Assembly (NCBI GenBank): GCA_015064805.1
Contig: SVRN01000013.1
Span: 1-53,174 of the forward strand
DNA: 53,174 nt
From: Oscillospiraceae bacterium
Lineage (GTDB): Bacteria > Bacillota > Clostridia > Oscillospirales > CAG-272
Reading direction: 5' to 3'
The notes beneath the pieces were generated by a model. The model made no database searches, was not told the DNA's origin, and saw nothing but the letters and a program-made list of their open reading frames with translations. Numbering within the stretch: position 1 is the stretch's first letter; each line of letters begins with the position of its first letter. Shown here piece by piece: positions 23,732 to 33,224 of the stretch. The translations under genes and the position numbers were made by a program.

Positions 23732-25608
23732 GCACGACCGAAAAAAAGCCTAAGATCAAGCAAAAGCCCGCCCGCATCATCCGCAACAATCTGGCCGTCA
23801 TCGCCAAGGTTGCCCGTCTGACACCCGGCTATATCATCGCCATGGTGCTGGAGGGCGTGGTGTACGGTGCGCTCAACGCCTGCGAAACGGTGTTTATGTT
23901 CCGCTTGTTCAACGCGCTGGACGAAAATCCTTCGTTCGAGCTCGTAGCGACCATTATCCTCACGCTCGCCGCGTTCTATCTGATCGCCCGCGTCTACACC
24001 AACTGGTACTGGCACTATTATCACGCCGCGATCCAGCGCAAGCTGATTTACAAAATGCACCGCGAGCTGTTTGAAAAGGCGCGGCAGATGGATCTTGCCT
24101 GCTACGACGATCCCGTGTTTTACAACGACTTCGTCTGGGCCATGGACCAGTCGCACAGCCGTGCCGTATCCGTCATTGAGGACGTAGGTAAGATCATCAA
24201 CCGTCTGGTGGCATCGGGAACCATCTTTTCCGTTTTGTTCACCGTCGATATTCCCATGGCACTGATCCTACTCGTGTGCTGTGTATCCACGATCGTCCTA
24301 CGCCAGTACATGAACAAGGTCTCCTTCCGCCACAGAGAGGAAACCCAGTCCATGCACCGACACAAAAACTACATCAACCGTCTGTATTATCTGTCCGATT
24401 ACGCCAAGGAGCTGCGCATCTCGCAGGTGGACAGCAATCTGATGGATGCCTATTGGAGAAACATGAACGGCATCGTCGACACCGATCTGCGCTACGGAAA
24501 AATTTATTTTCTGTGGAACGACGTGGTCGCGGGCATCGTTGACAACCTGACCTACTACGGTATTCTGGTCTACATGGTGCTGCAGCTCGCACACGGCAAC
24601 GTTCTCATCGGCGGTCTTGCCGCGGCTGTCAACGCCGTGTGGTCCTGCCGTTGGCTGCTCTCCGATCTGATCAGCCGCTTCACCAAATTCCCCGAGCATT
24701 CGCTCTATATCGAAAAATATCTGACCTTCCTTTCGCACAAGCCGACCATCGTCAGCGGCGAGGGCGAGGTCGAGGAGCTGGAGGAGCTGGTGCTGGAAAA
24801 CGTCGGCTTCACCTACCCCTCATCCGAGAAAAAGGAGGAGGGCAAGGAGGAATCGAAGGAGAAAACGCAAGAGCAAGCCAAAGAGGCGCCCAAGGCGTCG
24901 CTGACGAACGTGTCGCTGACCATCAAACGGGGCGAAAAGGTGGCTTTCGTCGGCTACAACGGCGCGGGGAAAACGACGCTGACCAAGCTGCTCATGCGTC
25001 TTTACGACCCAAGCGAGGGACGTATTCTGTATAACGGCCGCGATCTGCGAGATTTGTCGCTGGAGCAGCTGCGATCTCACATCGGCGCGGTCTTCCAGGA
25101 TTACCGTCTGTTTGGCGCGACGGTCGCAGAAAACGTGCTTGGCGACGTCTACGACGGCTCGCCCGAGCAGGAGGCGGCGGTCAAGGCGGCCTTGCACGCG
25201 GCAACCTTTGACGAAAAGCTGGAGCATCTGCCCGACGGCATTCACACCCTTCTGACCCGCGAATTTGACGACAAGGGCGTCAATCTGTCGGGAGGAGAAT
25301 CGCAAAAGGTGGCGATCGCCCGCTGCTTTGCCCATCCGTACGAGCTGATGATCCTGGACGAGCCGTCCAGCGCGCTCGATCCTCTCGCCGAGTACGAGCT
25401 CAATCACGCAATTTTGCAAAAGGCCGACGAGAAAACGGTCATTTTCATCTCGCACCGTCTGTCGACCACGCGCATGGCGGATCGCATTTACATGTTTGAG
25501 AACGGATCGATCATTGAGTCGGGCTCGCACGAGGAGCTGATGGAGCAAAACGGCAAATACGCCGAGATGTTCCGTTTGCAGGCGGAAAAATACCAGACAA
25601 AAGGATGA
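23728..25608 (+). CDS. ABC transporter, fused permease-ATPase, subunit 2
   Basis: A 626-residue half-transporter overlapping its partner by ATGA. The membrane domain spans ~30-330; the ATPase has Walker A GYNGAGKTT (409-417), GAVFQDYRLFG, LSGGESQK, LMILDEPSSALD and ISHRLS. A ~25-residue charged insert (SEKKEEGKEESKEKTQEQAKEAPKA in part) sits just before the first ATPase strand and is absent from subunit 1. Both subunits keep Glu after the Walker B Asp, so both sites look catalytically competent. Confidence 0.9.
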   Translation: MSTTEKKPKIKQKPARIIRNNLAVIAKVARLTPGYIIAMVLEGVVYGALNACETVFMFRLFNALDENPSFELVATIILTLAAFYLIARVYTNWYWHYYHAAIQRKLIYKMHRELFEKARQMDLACYDDPVFYNDFVWAMDQSHSRAVSVIEDVGKIINRLVASGTIFSVLFTVDIPMALILLVCCVSTIVLRQYMNKVSFRHREETQSMHRHKNYINRLYYLSDYAKELRISQVDSNLMDAYWRNMNGIVDTDLRYGKIYFLWNDVVAGIVDNLTYYGILVYMVLQLAHGNVLIGGLAAAVNAVWSCRWLLSDLISRFTKFPEHSLYIEKYLTFLSHKPTIVSGEGEVEELEELVLENVGFTYPSSEKKEEGKEESKEKTQEQAKEAPKASLTNVSLTIKRGEKVAFVGYNGAGKTTLTKLLMRLYDPSEGRILYNGRDLRDLSLEQLRSHIGAVFQDYRLFGATVAENVLGDVYDGSPEQEAAVKAALHAATFDEKLEHLPDGIHTLLTREFDDKGVNLSGGESQKVAIARCFAHPYELMILDEPSSALDPLAEYELNHAILQKADEKTVIFISHRLSTTRMADRIYMFENGSIIESGSHEELMEQNGKYAEMFRLQAEKYQTKG

Positions 25609-25614
25609 TTTTCA

Positions 25615-25645
25615 GGGGTTCCGACAGTTGTCGGAGCCCCTTTTT
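25615..25645 (+). terminator. terminator of the ABC exporter operon
   Basis: GGGGTTCCGAC pairs with GTCGGAGCCCC and is followed by five T residues, directly after the stop codon. Confidence 0.9.
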
Positions 25646-25686
25646 CGACGGGGGGCAGGGGGGAGGGATTAAACGGGTGGGGGGAG

Positions 25687-26235
25687 CAACTTCTCCTTTT
25701 GTTTGCCGCCGCACAACGCGCGGCGGTGGTAAGGATTGTCCTTTTTGTCACGCGACAAAAAGGACGAAAAAACGCGCCAAAGGGCCTAATGCCCTTTGGA
25801 TTCCCGCAGTGCGCCACGAAAAATCACGGATTTTTCTGATTGTGGCGCAAAAGTGAGCATCTTCAGCTTTTGCGTTTGCAAGTTAAAGAAACTTGCAAAC
25901 ACGGAAGTTGCTCGGACTTCGCTTTAACAAACGACGTCAGTTTTTGCCTCTCTCCCTGTGATAGATGAAAGTTCAAGCAGGACGGAAAAGCAAAAACTTT
26001 TGCCATGCTGACCCATCTGCGGGGTGGGATATATGCCCCGCAGATGGAGGAAGTTTGCGAAACTTCGCCTTTCCGCCGTTCTTCGTCAGAACGGCGGACG
26101 GTGAGGGAGGCCCCGGAGGGAACGGCCGGGCGTCCTTTCTTTCGCCATTTCTTTGCGACGAGGCAAAGAAATGGCATCCCATGCCTTCCGCGAACGCACG
26201 CAGCAGTGTGAGCCCGGCTACGAAGGTGTAAAAAA
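25687..26235 (-). repeat. dispersed hairpin-rich intergenic repeat, copy C
   Basis: About 550 bases in inverse orientation relative to copies A and B. It shows CCAAAGGGCCTAATGCCCTTTGG, the TTTGCAAGTT/AACTTGCAAA stem, GCAAAAACTTTTGC and CCATTTCTTTG/CAAAGAAATGG. The middle block is diverged (stems CCATCTGCGGGG/CCCCGCAGATGG and CCGCCGTTCT/AGAACGGCGG). Confidence 0.85.
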
Positions 26236-26269
26236 TTTAGCTAAACTCCTCTCTTCCCGTCGCTCCCCC

Positions 26270-26298
26270 TTGACACGCCGCCCCTTGCAGAGTATAAT
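26270..26298 (+). promoter_or_regulatory. glnN promoter
   Basis: Perfect TTGACA (26270-26275) and TATAAT (26293-26298) with a 17-base spacer, right after repeat copy C. Confidence 0.95.
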
Positions 26299-26354
26299 AA
26301 ACTGGAAGAAATGTTTGTCCGCCCACCCCAAGAGAAAACAGAGGTATTACAACT

Positions 26355-28457
26355 ATGAAAAACATCCCTGAAATTTTCGGTTCTATGGTATTCAACGACG
26401 ACGTCATGCGCGAGCGTCTTCCCGCCGACGTCTACGAGTCCCTTTCCACCACCATCGAACAAGGCACGCCGCTTGACCCCTCCATCGCCGACTGCGTTGC
26501 AAACGCCATGAAGGACTGGGCCATCGAAAAGGGCGCCACCCACTATACCCACTGGTTTCTCCCTCTGACGGGCGTCACCGCCGAAAAGCACGACGCCTTC
26601 ATCTCCCCCACGGGCAAAGGGAAGGTCGTCATGGAAATGTCGGGCAAGGAGCTTATCCACGGCGAGGCCGACGCCTCCTCCTTCCCCTCGGGCGGCCTTC
26701 GCGCGACCTTCGAGGCACGCGGCTACACCACCTGGGATCCCGCGTCCTACGCCTTCGTCAAGGACGGCTCGCTGTATATTCCCACCGCGTTCTGCTCCTG
26801 GGGCGGCGACGCGCTGGATACCAAAACCCCTCTGCTTCGCTCGATGAACGAGATCGGTCGCCAATCGTTGCGTATTCTGCGCCTGTTCGGTGACAACGAG
26901 ACCACCCGCGTCTCTCCCACCGTCGGTGCCGAGCAGGAATATTTTCTGATCAGCCGCACGCTGCGCAATCTGCGCAAGGATCTGCTGTTCACGGGCCGCA
27001 CGCTGTTCGGCGCACCCGCGCCCAAGGGCCAGGAAATGGACGACCACTACTACGGTCCTCTGCGCGCCCAGGTCATCGACTTCATGAAGGAGCTGGACGA
27101 GGCGCTGTGGAAGCTGGGCATTGACGCCAAGACCAAGCACAACGAGGCCGCGCCCGCACAGCACGAGCTGGCGCCCGTCTACGCGACCGCCAACATGGCC
27201 GTCGACCACAACCTGCTGACCATGGAGGAGATGAAGCGTCTGGCTGCGCATCACGATCTGGTCTGCCTGCTTCACGAAAAGCCCTTTGCGGGCGTCAACG
27301 GCTCGGGCAAGCACAACAACTGGTCGCTGTCGACCGACACGGGCAAAAATCTGCTCGATCATGGCAAAACGCCTGCCGAAAACCACCAATTTCTGCTCAT
27401 TCTGGCCGCCATTCTCAAGGCCGTTGACGATTATCAGGATCTGATGCGTCTGTCCGTCGCCTCGGCGGGCAACGATCACCGTCTGGGCGGCGGCGAAGCG
27501 CCTCCCGCCATCGTTTCCATTTTCGTTGGCGACGAGCTGCACGAGGTCATCCGCGCCATTATCGAGGGCAAGACCTACGCCGCGCACGACGCAGGCACCA
27601 TGAATCTGGGCATCCCTGCCCTGCCCTCCTTCCGCCGCGACACGACCGACCGCAACCGCACCTCTCCATTCGCCTTCACGGGCAACAAGTTTGAGTTCCG
27701 CATGCCCGGCTCGGCACAGAACATTGCTATGCCGAACATCATTCTCAACACGGCCGTCGCGCACGTGTTCGCTCAGTTTGCCGACCGTCTGGAGGCGGCG
27801 GAGAATTTCGAGGCCGAGCTGGCGGCGCTGTTGCGCGAGACCTTCACCGCGCACGAGCGCATTTTGTTCAACGGCAACGGCTATTCCGAGGAATGGAAGA
27901 AAGAAGCCGCCCGCCGAGGATTGCTCAATCTGGCGACCTCTCCCGAGGCGTTCGATTGCTTTGATGCGGACAAAAACCTGTCGCTGTTCACCCAGCGCGG
28001 CATCATGAGCGAGGCCGAGGTTCGCTCCAGAAAAGAGATTTTGTTTGAAAATTACGCCAAGACGGTCAATATCGAGGCCTTGACCATGATCGAGATGGCC
28101 GAGAGAGAGCTGTTGCCCGGCGTAGAAAATTACGTAGCAAAGCTGGCCGAGGTGGCCGTCAACAAACGGACGCTGGGCTATATTCCCACCAAGGTGGAGG
28201 ATCGCCAGCTCATCGCCCTGACGTCAGGCATGGAGCGGGCGTACGATGCGCTGCAGGCGCTTAAGGACGCTGATGCGGCTGCCATTGCACATACGGGTCA
28301 TGCCAAGTCGCTGGCGCTGGCTTACTGCCAGAAGGTCGTTCCTGCGATGGACAAGCTGAGAAAAGAAGTGGATTTGCTTGAGACGATGACCTCGAGTGAG
28401 TTCTGGCCGGTGCCGACGTATGCGGATTTGATGTTCAGACAGAAGGGGAAGATTTGA
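26355..28457 (+). CDS. glnN: glutamine synthetase type III
   Basis: A 700-residue protein of the usual GSIII length (~700, against ~450 for GSI). It makes glutamine from glutamate, ammonia and ATP in the cytoplasm. The GSIII N-terminal block is present (FGSMVFNDDVMRERLP, KGATHYTHWFLPLTGVTAEKHDAF, GGLRATFEARGYTTWDP), followed by the catalytic GAEQEYFLI, KHNEAAPAQHELAP and HEKPFAGVNGSGKHNNWS. The C-terminal helical region is intact. The gene is monocistronic, with a consensus promoter, and is probably the main ammonium-assimilation enzyme. No regulatory RNA was seen. Confidence 0.95.
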   Translation: MKNIPEIFGSMVFNDDVMRERLPADVYESLSTTIEQGTPLDPSIADCVANAMKDWAIEKGATHYTHWFLPLTGVTAEKHDAFISPTGKGKVVMEMSGKELIHGEADASSFPSGGLRATFEARGYTTWDPASYAFVKDGSLYIPTAFCSWGGDALDTKTPLLRSMNEIGRQSLRILRLFGDNETTRVSPTVGAEQEYFLISRTLRNLRKDLLFTGRTLFGAPAPKGQEMDDHYYGPLRAQVIDFMKELDEALWKLGIDAKTKHNEAAPAQHELAPVYATANMAVDHNLLTMEEMKRLAAHHDLVCLLHEKPFAGVNGSGKHNNWSLSTDTGKNLLDHGKTPAENHQFLLILAAILKAVDDYQDLMRLSVASAGNDHRLGGGEAPPAIVSIFVGDELHEVIRAIIEGKTYAAHDAGTMNLGIPALPSFRRDTTDRNRTSPFAFTGNKFEFRMPGSAQNIAMPNIILNTAVAHVFAQFADRLEAAENFEAELAALLRETFTAHERILFNGNGYSEEWKKEAARRGLLNLATSPEAFDCFDADKNLSLFTQRGIMSEAEVRSRKEILFENYAKTVNIEALTMIEMAERELLPGVENYVAKLAEVAVNKRTLGYIPTKVEDRQLIALTSGMERAYDALQALKDADAAAIAHTGHAKSLALAYCQKVVPAMDKLRKEVDLLETMTSSEFWPVPTYADLMFRQKGKI

Positions 28458-28477
28458 GTTTGGCTGAAATTTTCAGC

Positions 28478-29083
28478 GTGTTCTCCTACGGACGCGCGTA
28501 CAGCTTCGCGCCGCGCTGTGCGGCTTTGTTGCCACTTCTTGCTACGCGGCAAGAAGTGGCGGAAGAAACACGCCAAAGGGCCTAATGCCCTTTGGATTCC
28601 CGCAGCGCGCAAACGTCGCTACGTTGTCACTCCGCTCATATTTGCGCGAAGTTTTACAGCTTCAGCTTTTGCGTTGGCGTTTAAATAAAAACGCCAACAC
28701 GAAAGACGCACGCAAGTAACAAAGCAAAAGCTTTTGCTATCTGCGACGCACCCCGGTTCGACTAAATTTCCAACAAAAACGATTTTGCTCCCCTTGCCTG
28801 CCGCTCGTGGTGGCTATATGGCGAGAGATTCTTTCCGTAGGGCGGGAGCCTTGCGGTCGCGCTTCTGCGCGATGCTCGCGTTCAGCGAGCAAGCAATGCT
28901 CGTGTGTCTCGGCGCAAGCCGAGATGTGAAGAGCGGCAAAGGAGGGGAATCCAAGGGGGAAAGCCTTGGTTACTTTTCTTGGTTACTTCTTTGTGGAATA
29001 ACAAAGAAGTAACATAAAAACAAAACACCGAACACGCGCGATGAAATCGCGCTGTGTGAGGCCGGCTACGAAGTTGCAAAAAC
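28478..29083 (-). repeat. dispersed hairpin-rich intergenic repeat, copy D
   Basis: About 606 bases in inverse orientation between glnN and mnmG. End hairpins: CCACTTCTTGC/GCAAGAAGTGG on one side and GTTACTTCTTTG/CAAAGAAGTAAC on the other. It contains CCAAAGGGCCTAATGCCCTTTGG, the TTGGCGTTT/AAACGCCAA stem and the GCGAGCAAGCAATGCTCG block shared with copy B. No terminator for glnN or promoter for mnmG could be found outside it. Confidence 0.9.
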
Positions 29084-29121
29084 CACAGATATCTTCAAAA
29101 TCCTCCGAAAGGACTTCCCTT

Positions 29122-31011
29122 ATGACCCCCGACACCTACCATTCCCCCTCCGTCGCCGTCGTCGGCGCAGGACACGCCGGTATCGAAGCCGCCCTCGCGG
29201 CCGCCCGTCTGGGGCTTGACACCGTGCTGTTCACCCTCTCGCTCGACGCCATCGCCAATCTCCCTTGCAACCCCTCCATCGGCGGTACGGGCAAGGGCCA
29301 TCTCGTCTTCGAGATCGACGCGCTTGGCGGCGAAATGGGACGCGCGGCCGATGCCGTCACGCTGCAGAACCGAACCCTTAACACGGGCAAGGGCGCGGCC
29401 GTTCAATCCAAGCGTATTCAGGCGGATCGCCGCCGTTATCATCAATATATGAAGCAGGTGCTGGAGACTCAGCCCAACTTGCGCGTGGTGCAGGCCGAGG
29501 TGGTCGATCTTCTCACCGAAACGGACGAAAACGGCGAGAAGGTCGTCGCAGGGCTTCGCACCTCCCTTGGCGAGGTCTGGGCCTGCCGCCGCGTCGTTTT
29601 GTGCACGGGCACCTATCTGGACTCGCGCGTGTTCGTGGGCGACGTCAATTATCCCTCGGGCCCCGACGGCTTTTTGCCCGCCCGCGGGCTGACCGAGTCG
29701 CTCGTCCGCGAGGGCCTTAAGATCATGCGCTTCAAAACGGGCACCCCCGCGCGCGTGCGCCGCTCCTCGATCGATCTGAACGCGCTCGAGCTTCAGCCCG
29801 GCGAGACGCCCGTCACCCCCTATTCCGTCCGCACGCCTGAGGACGCGCTGGACGATCTGGCGCAGATTCCCTGCCACATCGTCTACACCAACGCCGAGAC
29901 CCATCGCATCATTCACGAAAATATCAAGCGCAGCGCCATGTATTCGGGCGCCATCCACGGCACGGGCCCGCGCTACTGCCCTTCCATCGAGGACAAGCTG
30001 ACCCGCTTTGCCGACAAGCCCCGCCACCAGCTGTTCGTTGAGCCCTGCGGAAGTGAGACGGAGGAAATGTATATCCAGGGCTTCTCCACTTCCCTTCCCA
30101 CCGACGTGCAATACGCCATGCTTCGCTCGCTCGACGGCTTTGCACGGGCCGAGATCATGCGCTACGCCTACGCGATCGAGTACGATTGCATCGATCCCAC
30201 CCAGCTCTACGCGACGCTGGAGTGCAAGACCATCCGCGGTCTATACGGCGCGGGACAATTCAACGGCACCTCGGGCTACGAGGAGGCCGCCGCGCAGGGA
30301 CTGGTCGCAGGCATCAACGCCGCGCTTTCCTTGCAGGGCAAGGAGCCGCTGATTCTGGAGCGATCGGGCAGTTATATCGGCACGCTGATCGACGATCTGG
30401 TCACCAAAGGAACCAACGAGCCCTACCGCATGATGACCTCGCGCTCGGAGTACCGTCTGTTGCTCCGCCAGGACAATGCCGATCTCCGTTTGACGCCGCT
30501 GGGCCGCGCCGTCGGGCTGGTCACGGACGGGCAATACGAGGACTTTCTCTCACGCAAGGCGGCGATCGAGGCCGAATGCGAGCGACTGAACACCACCTAT
30601 CTCTCCCCGAAAATTGTCAATCCCTATATGGAAAAAATGGGTGAGCCGCCCGTGGGAAGCGGCGTCTCGCTGGGAGACTTGTTGCGCCGCCCTGCCATCA
30701 CCTACGATTCCCTCGCCGCGCTGGACGAGCATCGCCCCACGCTTCCCCGCCGCGTGCGCACGACGGTTGAGGTCACCCTCAAATACGACGGCTATATCAA
30801 GCGCGAAATGGCCGAGGTCGAGCGTCACCGCAAGCTGGAGCAAAAGAGATTGCCCGACGACCTGGATTATTCCACCCTCAAGGGTCTGCGCATCGAGGCC
30901 GCCCAAAAGCTGCAGGCCATCCGCCCGCTGACCGTCGGTCAGGCCTCACGCATCAGCGGGGTAAACCCGGCCGATATCTCCGTGCTGCTCATCTATCTTG
31001 GACTCAAATGA
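29122..31011 (+). CDS. mnmG: tRNA uridine-5-carboxymethylaminomethyl modification enzyme MnmG
   Basis: A 629-residue protein of the usual length; ATG 29122 follows GAAAGGA. With MnmE it installs the cmnm5 group at U34 of tRNAs using FAD and methylene-tetrahydrofolate. Seen: the Rossmann motif [19 protein letters not shown] at ~13-31, [26 protein letters not shown], the tail-domain [19 protein letters not shown], and the C-terminal [34 protein letters not shown]. The stop overlaps the region carrying the rsmG ribosome site. It opens the oriC-proximal cluster. Confidence 0.97.
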   Translation: MTPDTYHSPSVAVVGAGHAGIEAALAAARLGLDTVLFTLSLDAIANLPCNPSIGGTGKGHLVFEIDALGGEMGRAADAVTLQNRTLNTGKGAAVQSKRIQADRRRYHQYMKQVLETQPNLRVVQAEVVDLLTETDENGEKVVAGLRTSLGEVWACRRVVLCTGTYLDSRVFVGDVNYPSGPDGFLPARGLTESLVREGLKIMRFKTGTPARVRRSSIDLNALELQPGETPVTPYSVRTPEDALDDLAQIPCHIVYTNAETHRIIHENIKRSAMYSGAIHGTGPRYCPSIEDKLTRFADKPRHQLFVEPCGSETEEMYIQGFSTSLPTDVQYAMLRSLDGFARAEIMRYAYAIEYDCIDPTQLYATLECKTIRGLYGAGQFNGTSGYEEAAAQGLVAGINAALSLQGKEPLILERSGSYIGTLIDDLVTKGTNEPYRMMTSRSEYRLLLRQDNADLRLTPLGRAVGLVTDGQYEDFLSRKAAIEAECERLNTTYLSPKIVNPYMEKMGEPPVGSGVSLGDLLRRPAITYDSLAALDEHRPTLPRRVRTTVEVTLKYDGYIKREMAEVERHRKLEQKRLPDDLDYSTLKGLRIEAAQKLQAIRPLTVGQASRISGVNPADISVLLIYLGLK

Positions 31012-31022
31012 AAGGAGCGACC

Positions 31023-31778
31023 ATGACGCCCATCGATCAAAAGGATTTTTACGACTATCTCGCCGCCGCGCTGGAGAAAAACGGCATGAGCGACTTTGCC
31101 CGCAACGAAACGCTATCGCAAGCGCTGTACGCTCTGACCTGCCGCATGCTCGAGGTCAACGAATATATGAACCTGACAACGATCAAGAAACCGCATGATA
31201 TCATCATGCGACATTATGTGGATTCCTTGACGGTCGCCGCTCATATTCCCGAGGGCGCGAGCGTGCTGGACATCGGCTGTGGCGCGGGCTTCCCTTGCCT
31301 GCCCCTCGCTCTCGCCCGTCCCGACCTGCGCATCACCGCCATTGACAGCACCGAAAAGAAGGTACGCTACGTCAACGAAACGGCAGCCATGCTGGGGATC
31401 TTCCCCGACACGCTGACGGCAATCGCCATGCGCGCCGAGGAGGGCGGCAGCGTGGGAGGACAACTTCGTGAAAAATTTAACATAGTTGTCAGCCGAGCGG
31501 TTGCTCACCTGTCTATTTTAGGCGAGCTTGCCCTTCCCTGCCTCAAGATCGGCGGCACGCTGATCGCGCTCAAGGGTGCCAAGGCCGCTGAGGAAATGAA
31601 CGACGCCAAAGGGCTGGGCGTTCTTGGTGCCTCCCCTGCCCGTCTGATCCCGACGCCGCTGACCGCCCCCGATACGGGCGAGAGCGACAGCCACGCGCTG
31701 GTGATGATGGATAAGTGCGAGAAAACTCCGAAAATTTATCCGCGCAAATATGCACAAATTGTGAAAAAGCCGTTGTAA
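31023..31778 (+). CDS. rsmG: 16S rRNA (guanine-527-N7)-methyltransferase RsmG
   Basis: A 251-residue protein. ATG 31023 is preferred over 31008 because AAAGGAG lies just upstream of it. SAM-binding motif VLDIGCGAGFPCLPLALARPDLRITAIDS near 80-108; later VSRAVAHLSILGELALPCLKIGGTLIALKG. It methylates G527 of 16S rRNA. mnmG and rsmG are adjacent at the origin side of most Bacillota chromosomes. Confidence 0.96.
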   Translation: MTPIDQKDFYDYLAAALEKNGMSDFARNETLSQALYALTCRMLEVNEYMNLTTIKKPHDIIMRHYVDSLTVAAHIPEGASVLDIGCGAGFPCLPLALARPDLRITAIDSTEKKVRYVNETAAMLGIFPDTLTAIAMRAEEGGSVGGQLREKFNIVVSRAVAHLSILGELALPCLKIGGTLIALKGAKAAEEMNDAKGLGVLGASPARLIPTPLTAPDTGESDSHALVMMDKCEKTPKIYPRKYAQIVKKPL

Positions 31779-31792
31779 TCAACGGCTTTTTT
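31764..31792 (+). terminator. terminator of mnmG-rsmG
   Basis: AAAAAGCCGTTG-TAAT-CAACGGCTTTTTT; the stem overlaps the rsmG stop codon. Confidence 0.9.
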
Positions 31793-31971
31793 CTTGTTTT
31801 GCCCCGATTTTCGCTCACTTTTTTGCACGCTCGCGCAAAGGACGCCATCACCCACACCTTTTTTTGCATTTCCGACGCGCACCGCACGACGAAAACCGCA
31901 CCACAGCCGTGTTACAATGGCTTCACTTCCCCATTGGGAAAACAAACGTGCAAAAAGGAGATTTATTATTT

Positions 31972-32991
31972 ATGGCAATCCTCACCGAAATTCGTCGAAA
32001 GCTGCCGCTTCGCCCGCACAATCAAGACGAAGACGAGCAAAACGCTTCCAAATCCAACGAGATCCACCAAATTTGCGTGGACGACATCATACCCAACCGT
32101 TCCCAACCCCGCAGTGCCTTTAATCAGAACGCAATCGCGCGGCTGGCCGATTCCATCCGCCGCTACGGCATTCTTCAGCCCTTGACTGTGCGCAAGGTCA
32201 TGGTCCCCTTGACAACAAGCGTCAAAAATGCGCCTGCCGCCACCCATAACGTCATATACGAGCTGGTCGCGGGCGAGCGCCGCCTGCGCGCCGCCAAGCT
32301 GGCAGAGCTGCGCGAGGTTCCCTGCATCATTATCAACACGGACGACGCCACCTGCGCTGAGTTGGCGATCATCGAGAACCTTTTGCGCGAAAACCTCAAC
32401 ATGTTCGAGCAGGCCGAAGCGTTTGCGCGGCTGATCAACGAATTTCACCTGACGCAGGAGGAGGCCGCGCGGCGAGTGTCCATGAGTCAATCCGCCGTGG
32501 CCAACAAGCTGCGTATTTTGCGTCTTTCGCCTATGGAGCGTGAAAAGATCCTTTCCTCGGGCCTGACCGAACGTCACGCACGCGCGCTGTTGAAATTGGA
32601 GGATCCAACGCTTCGCGGCGAAGTTCTGCAGCACATTCTGGACAAAAAAATGAACGTAAGCGCCAGCGAGACCTACATAGATCAGATCGTCTGCGAGCTC
32701 TCACGTTATCGTTACAAGCATCCCGAAAACGCGCAAGAATCAACAAAAAGCGCCCAAAACGTTGAAATCGAGCCGCAGGAAGCATTGCCGCGCGAAATCC
32801 AGAGCGTTTTGACGCAACGAAGGTCACGATTCAAGGGGTCGATCAAGGATATGCAGTTGTTTTACAATTCCGTGCGCCACGCTGTCAGTATTCTCGAAAC
32901 AGCAGGCATCGTTGGCAACATCCAGAAGAACGAAGGTGAAAACCAAGTTGTTCTGACCATCACACTTTCCAAAAACGATCAGGCCGTTTGA
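31972..32991 (+). CDS. ParB-like DNA-binding protein, Noc position
   Basis: A 339-residue protein; ATG 31972 has AAAAAGGAG upstream. The ParB/Srx CTPase fold carries IVPNR-like PNRSQPRSAF (~41), GILQPLTVRK and the ELVAGERRLRAAKLAEL box (~97-112). A ~15-residue insertion (VPLTTSVKNAPAATHN) lies between the last two. The helix-turn-helix is LTQEEAARRVSMSQSAVANKLRILRLS. Between rsmG and parA this is where Bacillota carry noc, the ParB paralogue that blocks division over the nucleoid. The N-terminus (MAILTEIRRKLPLR) could be a short membrane-binding helix as in Noc. Noc is the preferred reading, but a second ParB is possible. Confidence 0.85.
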   Translation: MAILTEIRRKLPLRPHNQDEDEQNASKSNEIHQICVDDIIPNRSQPRSAFNQNAIARLADSIRRYGILQPLTVRKVMVPLTTSVKNAPAATHNVIYELVAGERRLRAAKLAELREVPCIIINTDDATCAELAIIENLLRENLNMFEQAEAFARLINEFHLTQEEAARRVSMSQSAVANKLRILRLSPMEREKILSSGLTERHARALLKLEDPTLRGEVLQHILDKKMNVSASETYIDQIVCELSRYRYKHPENAQESTKSAQNVEIEPQEALPREIQSVLTQRRSRFKGSIKDMQLFYNSVRHAVSILETAGIVGNIQKNEGENQVVLTITLSKNDQAV

Positions 32992-32992
32992 G

Positions 32993-33008
32993 TGTTTCAC
33001 GTGAAACA
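32993..33008. promoter_or_regulatory. parS site 1
   Basis: TGTTTCACGTGAAACA, a perfect 16-bp match to the Spo0J/ParB binding consensus, 1 base past the ParB-like stop codon. Confidence 0.95.
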
Positions 33009-33029
33009 TTTGCTCGCCTCGCGCATTGA

Positions 33030-33045
33030 TGTTTCACGTGAAACT
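33030..33045. promoter_or_regulatory. parS site 2
   Basis: TGTTTCACGTGAAACT, 15 of 16 bases of the parS consensus. Confidence 0.9.
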
Positions 33046-33080
33046 TTTTGTCGGACACGCGCGACTCGTACCGAATTTGA

Positions 33081-33096
33081 CGTTTCACGTGAAACA
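33081..33096. promoter_or_regulatory. parS site 3
   Basis: CGTTTCACGTGAAACA, 15 of 16 bases of the parS consensus. Three sites in ~100 bases just upstream of the parAB promoter form the loading centre for ParB. Confidence 0.9.
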
Positions 33097-33142
33097 TTTT
33101 GCCGCCAATCCCGATTTTTAATAAGTTATTTTATAAAAGCCC

Positions 33143-33171
33143 TTGCAATACCGTCGGGGTTGTGATATAAT
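33143..33171 (+). promoter_or_regulatory. parAB promoter
   Basis: TTGCAA (33143-33148) and TATAAT (33166-33171), 17-base spacer. The nearby parS sites suggest that ParB spreading could repress it. Confidence 0.85.
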
Positions 33172-33224
33172 AAAAAGGCTAAAAAGCACGCAAAACCAAA
33201 CAGAAAGGCGGCAAAACAGCCAAA

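Noticed and set aside
26241-27854. 537-codon minus-strand frame opposite glnN
   Set aside because: Antisense shadow of a clear glutamine synthetase; no start signals.
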